In this document: piece after piece, positions 15,376 to 19,494 of the stretch | Layout of the letters: every line of letters begins with the position of its first letter | How positions within the stretch are numbered: position 1 is the stretch's first letter | Source: Rhodobacteraceae bacterium UBA1943 | GTDB lineage: Bacteria; Pseudomonadota; Alphaproteobacteria; Rhodobacterales; Rhodobacteraceae | Assembly (NCBI GenBank): GCA_002336845.1 | Contig: DDEX01000002.1 | Location: 1 to 19,494, forward strand | Length of the DNA: 19,494 nt | Reading direction: 5' to 3' | The notes under the pieces: generated by a model | The model's input: only the letters and a program-made list of their open reading frames with translations | The model's database searches: none | Told to the model about the DNA's origin: nothing | Made by a program: the position numbers and the translations under genes

Positions 15376-16464
15376 GTGGCACTTGAACTGAAAGGGGTAG
15401 CCCGGGTCATCAAGGGGCAGGACCATATCCGCCCCACCGACCTGCGGCTGGAAAAGGGGACGATGAACGTCCTTCTTGGCCCCACGCTGTCGGGCAAAAC
15501 CTCGCTGATGCGGCTGATGGCGGGGCTGGACGTGCCCACCGCCGGGCGCATCTTCTGGAACGGGCAAGACGTCACCGGAATGCGTGTGCAGGACCGCAAG
15601 GTGGCGATGGTCTATCAGCAATTCATCAACTACCCGGCGCTGACGGTGTATGAAAACATCGCCTCGCCCCTGCGGCTGGCAGGCCTGTCGGCGGCGGAAA
15701 TCGACCGCGCGGTGCGTGGCACCGCCGAGATGCTGAAACTGACGCCGATGCTGACGCGCAAGCCGCTGGAGCTTTCGGGCGGCCAGCAACAGCGTTGTGC
15801 GCTGGCCCGCGCGCTGGTGAAGGGTGCAGGGCTGGTGCTGCTGGACGAGCCTTTGGCGAACCTGGACTACAAACTGCGCGAGGAATTGCGGGCGGAAATC
15901 CCGCGGATCTTTGAAGAATCCGGCGCGATCTTTGTCTATGCCACCACCGAACCCGAAGAGGCGCTGCTGCTGGGCGGCAATACGGCGACCCTGTGGGAAG
16001 GCCGCGTGACCCAGTTCGGCCCGACGCCCACGGTTTACCGCCAGCCGGTCGATGCCACCACGGCGCGGGTGTTTTCCGACCCTCCGATGAACTTCATGCC
16101 CTGCGTCAAGCAGGGCCACCGGCTGACCTTTGGCCAAGGCGTCAACGCCCCCGCCGATGGCGCCTTTGCCGCCCTGCCCGACGGGCAATATCTGGCCGGG
16201 TTCCGCGCCAATCACCTGCACCTGAACACCCATTCCGGGCAAACGATCGAGCTGAAATGCCGCCTGGGCGTGACCGAGATTACCGGGGCCGAAACCTTCC
16301 TGCACCTCTACCACGGCACCGACAAATGGGTGGCGCTGGTCGAGGGCATCCATGACCTGCCCCCGGGCGCCGAGGTCAGCCTGTGGCTGAACCCCGCCCA
16401 TGTTTACCTGTTCGATGCCTCGGGCCGTCTGGCTGCCCCGGCATCTTACGCAAGTGCGGCATAG
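15376..16464 (+). CDS. glpS: Glycerol ABC importer, ATP-binding protein GlpS
   Basis: A 362-residue MalK/UgpC-like ATPase with a C-terminal TOBE-type regulatory region, first of two different ATPases in this importer. Walker A is GPTLSGKT (35-42), unlike the usual GPSGCGKT; the Q-loop is Gln81, the signature is intact LSGGQQQR (133-140), and Walker B is LVLLDE (Asp157, Glu158) with a normal D-loop ANLD (161-164). The H-loop reads YATTEPEEA (188-196), with Thr191 where the catalytic-switch histidine should be. It therefore probably works only with GlpT, supplying the signature for GlpT's nucleotide site. The GTG at 15376 follows a run of six G and GAAAC. The assignment follows the glpD-glpSTPQUV order known in rhizobia; the substrate could also be glycerol 3-phosphate. 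Confidence 0.88.
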   Translation: MALELKGVARVIKGQDHIRPTDLRLEKGTMNVLLGPTLSGKTSLMRLMAGLDVPTAGRIFWNGQDVTGMRVQDRKVAMVYQQFINYPALTVYENIASPLRLAGLSAAEIDRAVRGTAEMLKLTPMLTRKPLELSGGQQQRCALARALVKGAGLVLLDEPLANLDYKLREELRAEIPRIFEESGAIFVYATTEPEEALLLGGNTATLWEGRVTQFGPTPTVYRQPVDATTARVFSDPPMNFMPCVKQGHRLTFGQGVNAPADGAFAALPDGQYLAGFRANHLHLNTHSGQTIELKCRLGVTEITGAETFLHLYHGTDKWVALVEGIHDLPPGAEVSLWLNPAHVYLFDASGRLAAPASYASAA

Positions 16465-16473
16465 GGGGCAGAC

Positions 16474-17549
16474 ATGGCACAGATCACCCTGAAGAACCTT
16501 GCGCACAGCTATGTGGCCAACCCCAGCGGCGACAAGGACTATGCGCTGAAAGAACTGAACCACGTCTGGCAAGACGGCGGGGCCTATGCCCTGCTGGGCG
16601 CCTCGGGCTGTGGCAAGACCACGCTTTTGAACATCATCTCTGGCCTGTTGCGGCCCAGTCATGGCCAGGTGCTGTTCGGCGACCGCGACGTGACGCAAGC
16701 CGAAACCGCCGAGCGCAACATTGCGCAGGTGTTCCAGTTCCCGGTCGTCTATGACACGATGACGGTGCGCGACAATCTGGCCTTCCCGTTGCGAAACAGG
16801 GGGATGGAGGCCAGCTATATCAAGGCCCGCGTCGATCAGATCGCCGCGATGATCGGGGTCGAGGCGATGCTGGACCGCAAAGCCCGCGGCCTGACCGCCG
16901 ATGCCAAGCAAAAGATCAGCCTTGGTCGCGGCATGGTGCGCGAGGATGTTAACGCCATCCTGTTCGACGAACCGCTGACCGTGATCGACCCGTTGATGAA
17001 GTGGGAATTGCGTACGCAACTCAAGCAGCTTCACCGCGAATTCCGCCATACTATGATCTACGTCACCCATGACCAGACCGAGGCGCTGACCTTTGCCGAC
17101 AAGGTGGTGGTGATGCACGAGGGCCGGGTGGTGCAAATGGGCACCCCGGAAGAACTGTTCGAGACGCCCGCCCATACCTTTGTCGGCTATTTCATCGGCA
17201 GCCCCGGCATGAACCTGCTGAATGCCGAGGTGCGCGGCACCAAGGCCATCGTGAACGGTGCCGAAGTGGCACTGGGGGCGGATTACGGCATGGTATCGGG
17301 CCGGACCCAGATCGGCATTCGCCCTGACTATGCCGTGCTGAACGCCGGGAGCGGCCTGCCGTTCAGCGTGACCCGCGTCGAGGATGTGGGCCGCCACCGC
17401 ATCGTGCGGGGACAAGCGGCAGGCCAGCCAATGAATGTCATCCTGCCAGAAGGCACGCCGGTTTCTGCCGAGATGACCCATGTGACGCTGACGCCCGACC
17501 GGATCAACGTCTATGCCGACGACTGGCGCGTTCAGGGAGGGACCGCCTG

Positions 17550-17550
<1 letters not shown>
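16474..17550 (+). CDS. glpT: Glycerol ABC importer, ATP-binding protein GlpT
   Basis: A 358-residue ATPase, paralog and probable partner of GlpS. It has a canonical Walker A, GASGCGKT (42-49), Q-loop Gln88, Walker B AILFDE (Asp165, Glu166) and H-loop YVTHDQTEA with His199. The signature position reads LTADAKQK (140-147) instead of LSGGQQQR, and the D-loop is TVID (169-172) instead of SNLD. A TOBE-like C-terminal part follows from about 240. The defects are complementary to those of GlpS. This glpT is an ABC ATPase and must not be confused with the E. coli glycerol-3-phosphate antiporter of the same symbol. Its stop overlaps the glpP start by one base (TGATG). Confidence 0.88.
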
Positions 17551-18422
<872 letters not shown>

Positions 18423-18423
18423 C

Positions 18424-19227
18424 ATGCGGCTGCGCGGCTCTGCCTTGGTGATGACCCTTTACATCCTGTTCCTGCTGGTTCCGATCTACTGGCTGCTGAA
18501 CATGAGCCTGAAGACGAATACCGAGATCACCTCGACCTTCACTCTGTTTCCCAAGGAGCTGACATTCCGCAACTATGCGGTGATCCTGACCGACCCAAGC
18601 TGGTATATGGGTTACGTCAACTCTATCATCTATGTGGTTCTGAACACGGTGATTTCGATCACCGTCGCCCTGCCCGCGGCCTATGCCTTCAGCCGCTACA
18701 GCTTTATGGGCGACAAGCATCTGTTCTTCTGGCTGCTGACCAACCGCATGTCGCCACCCGCCGTCTTTGCACTGCCGTTCTTCCAGCTTTATTCCTCGAT
18801 CGGGCTGTTTGATACGCATATCGCCGTGGCGCTGGCGCATTGCCTGTTCAACGTGCCGTTGGCGGTCTGGATCCTGGAAGGGTTCATGCGCGGCGTGCCG
18901 AAGGAAATCGACGAAACCGCCTATATCGACGGCTATGGGTTCTGGCGGTTCTTCCTGCGCATCTTCATGCCGCTGATCGCCAGCGGGATCGGTGTCGCGG
19001 CGTTCTTCTGCTTCATGTTCTCGTGGGTGGAACTGCTCTTGTCGCGCACCCTGACCAGCGTGAATGCCAAGCCCATCGCGGCGGTCATGACGCGCACGGT
19101 GTCGGCAAGCGGCATGGACTGGGGCGTTCTGGCTGCCGCAGGTGTGCTGACCATCATTCCCGGCGCGCTGGTGATCTGGTTCGTCCGCAACTACATCGCC
19201 AAGGGCTTTGCCCTGGGCCGCGTGTGA
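18424..19227 (+). CDS. glpQ: Glycerol ABC importer, permease GlpQ
   Basis: A 267-residue inner-membrane permease of the MalG/UgpE-like family, with six likely helices starting at MTLYILFLLVPIYWLLNMSL (10-29). The EAA loop is EIDETAYIDGYGFWRFFLRI (161-180), then FMP. TFRNYAVIL after the first helix is a family landmark. The ATG at 18424 stands one base after the glpP stop, with GGAGGG 9-14 bp upstream; an in-frame upstream start at 18400 would overlap glpP and is less likely. Here glpQ means the permease, not the glycerophosphodiesterase of the same symbol in E. coli. Confidence 0.88.
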   Translation: MRLRGSALVMTLYILFLLVPIYWLLNMSLKTNTEITSTFTLFPKELTFRNYAVILTDPSWYMGYVNSIIYVVLNTVISITVALPAAYAFSRYSFMGDKHLFFWLLTNRMSPPAVFALPFFQLYSSIGLFDTHIAVALAHCLFNVPLAVWILEGFMRGVPKEIDETAYIDGYGFWRFFLRIFMPLIASGIGVAAFFCFMFSWVELLLSRTLTSVNAKPIAAVMTRTVSASGMDWGVLAAAGVLTIIPGALVIWFVRNYIAKGFALGRV

Positions 19228-19234
19228 GGTGATC

Positions 19235-19494
19235 ATGTCCGACACAACCGCCCCCCCCCTTGGCACCCCTGCCCCGCGCGCGCCCTGGGCCGCGATCTAT
19301 CTGGCCGCTGTGGTGGTTCTGCTGGGAATTCTGGGCTTCCTTGTCTGGGCCACTCCGGTGGATGCCGACGGCGCGAAGGCCTGGTTCGACCCGATGATCA
19401 AGGGCGGCTGGATGGCCTGGACCTTCCCGGTCGCCCTGTTCTTCTGGGTGATCGGCAGCCTTCTGGTCACCATGACCATCCTGGCGATCCGGTT
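19235..19494 (+). CDS. glpU: Small membrane protein of the glycerol operon (DUF2160, GlpU), 5' part
   Basis: The first 86 codons of a frame still open at the right edge. A proline- and alanine-rich start (MSDTTAPPLGTPAPRAPWA) leads into a first membrane helix (about 20-39), a short loop (TPVDADGAKAWFDPMIK) and a second helix beginning WMAWTFPVALFFWVIGSLLV. The WMAWT-P-ALFF pattern and the place just after the second permease match the DUF2160 proteins of glycerol ABC operons. Family members are about 90-110 residues, so only the last few residues should be missing. The role of the protein in transport is not established. The ATG at 19235 is 7 bp after the glpQ stop, with a GAGGTGAT site. The binding protein gene (glpV) is expected next. 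Confidence 0.82.
   Translation, partial: MSDTTAPPLGTPAPRAPWAAIYLAAVVVLLGILGFLVWATPVDADGAKAWFDPMIKGGWMAWTFPVALFFWVIGSLLVTMTILAIR

Noticed and set aside
13915..17481. A 1188-codon open frame on the minus strand opposite glpD, glpS and glpT
   Set aside because: Very long, but it spans three real genes with recognisable motifs on the other strand, has no domain of its own and has the composition of an antisense shadow.

Overview
The window is GC-rich DNA with tightly packed genes, many overlapping start and stop codons, and strong G-rich ribosome binding sites. Gene content and protein style (Acs, Adk, short phosphomannomutase, YtfQRT-YjfF, and the glycerol ABC operon) point to an alphaproteobacterium, most likely of the Rhodobacterales (Rhodobacter/Paracoccus-like). 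That placement is inferred from recognising the protein families, not from a search. No rRNA, tRNA, CRISPR array, IS element or phage gene was seen.

Layout. (1) 1-3230, + strand: the 3' end of acetyl-CoA synthetase (acs), then adenylate kinase (adk) 3 bp later, then an MHS-family transporter with an unusually large periplasmic loop, closed by a strong intrinsic terminator. (2) 3228-4151: a divergent pair, a 98-residue three-helix membrane protein (-) and a flavin-reductase-domain protein (+). (3) 4168-7045, - strand: a two-gene GDP-mannose unit, phosphomannomutase then mannose-1-phosphate guanylyltransferase/mannose-6-phosphate isomerase. (4) 7046-7346: a two-sided regulatory region with a consensus -10 box. 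(5) 7347-12753, + strand: a galactofuranose-type ABC importer (ytfQ, ytfR, ytfT, yjfF) with an intrinsic terminator/attenuator after ytfQ, ending in a GntR/FCD regulator. (6) 12726-13499, - strand: a DeoR/GlpR-type repressor whose 3' end overlaps the GntR gene. (7) 13500-13773: the glpR-glpD divergent control region, with a triple 11-bp-spaced TTCG repeat, an inverted repeat and a consensus -10. (8) 13774-19494, + strand: glpD followed by the glycerol ABC importer genes glpS, glpT, glpP, glpQ and the start of the small membrane gene glpU (DUF2160). The substrate-binding protein and glycerol kinase are expected just beyond the window.

How the parts work together. Acs consumes ATP and releases AMP and PPi, and the adjoining Adk turns AMP plus ATP into two ADP, so the pair is a plausible AMP-recycling unit. 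The man genes make GDP-mannose for surface polysaccharide. The ytf operon should import galactofuranose or a related sugar under its own GntR regulator. The glp operon imports glycerol (or glycerol 3-phosphate) and oxidises glycerol 3-phosphate at the membrane, with GlpR as the likely repressor.

The most striking observation is in the two glycerol ATPases. GlpS keeps LSGGQ but has lost the H-loop histidine and has an altered Walker A. GlpT keeps Walker A and the H-loop histidine but has lost LSGGQ and has an altered D-loop. In a head-to-tail dimer every defect falls on the same composite site, leaving one canonical and one degenerate ATP site. That is well known in heterodimeric exporters but unusual for separately encoded importer ATPases.
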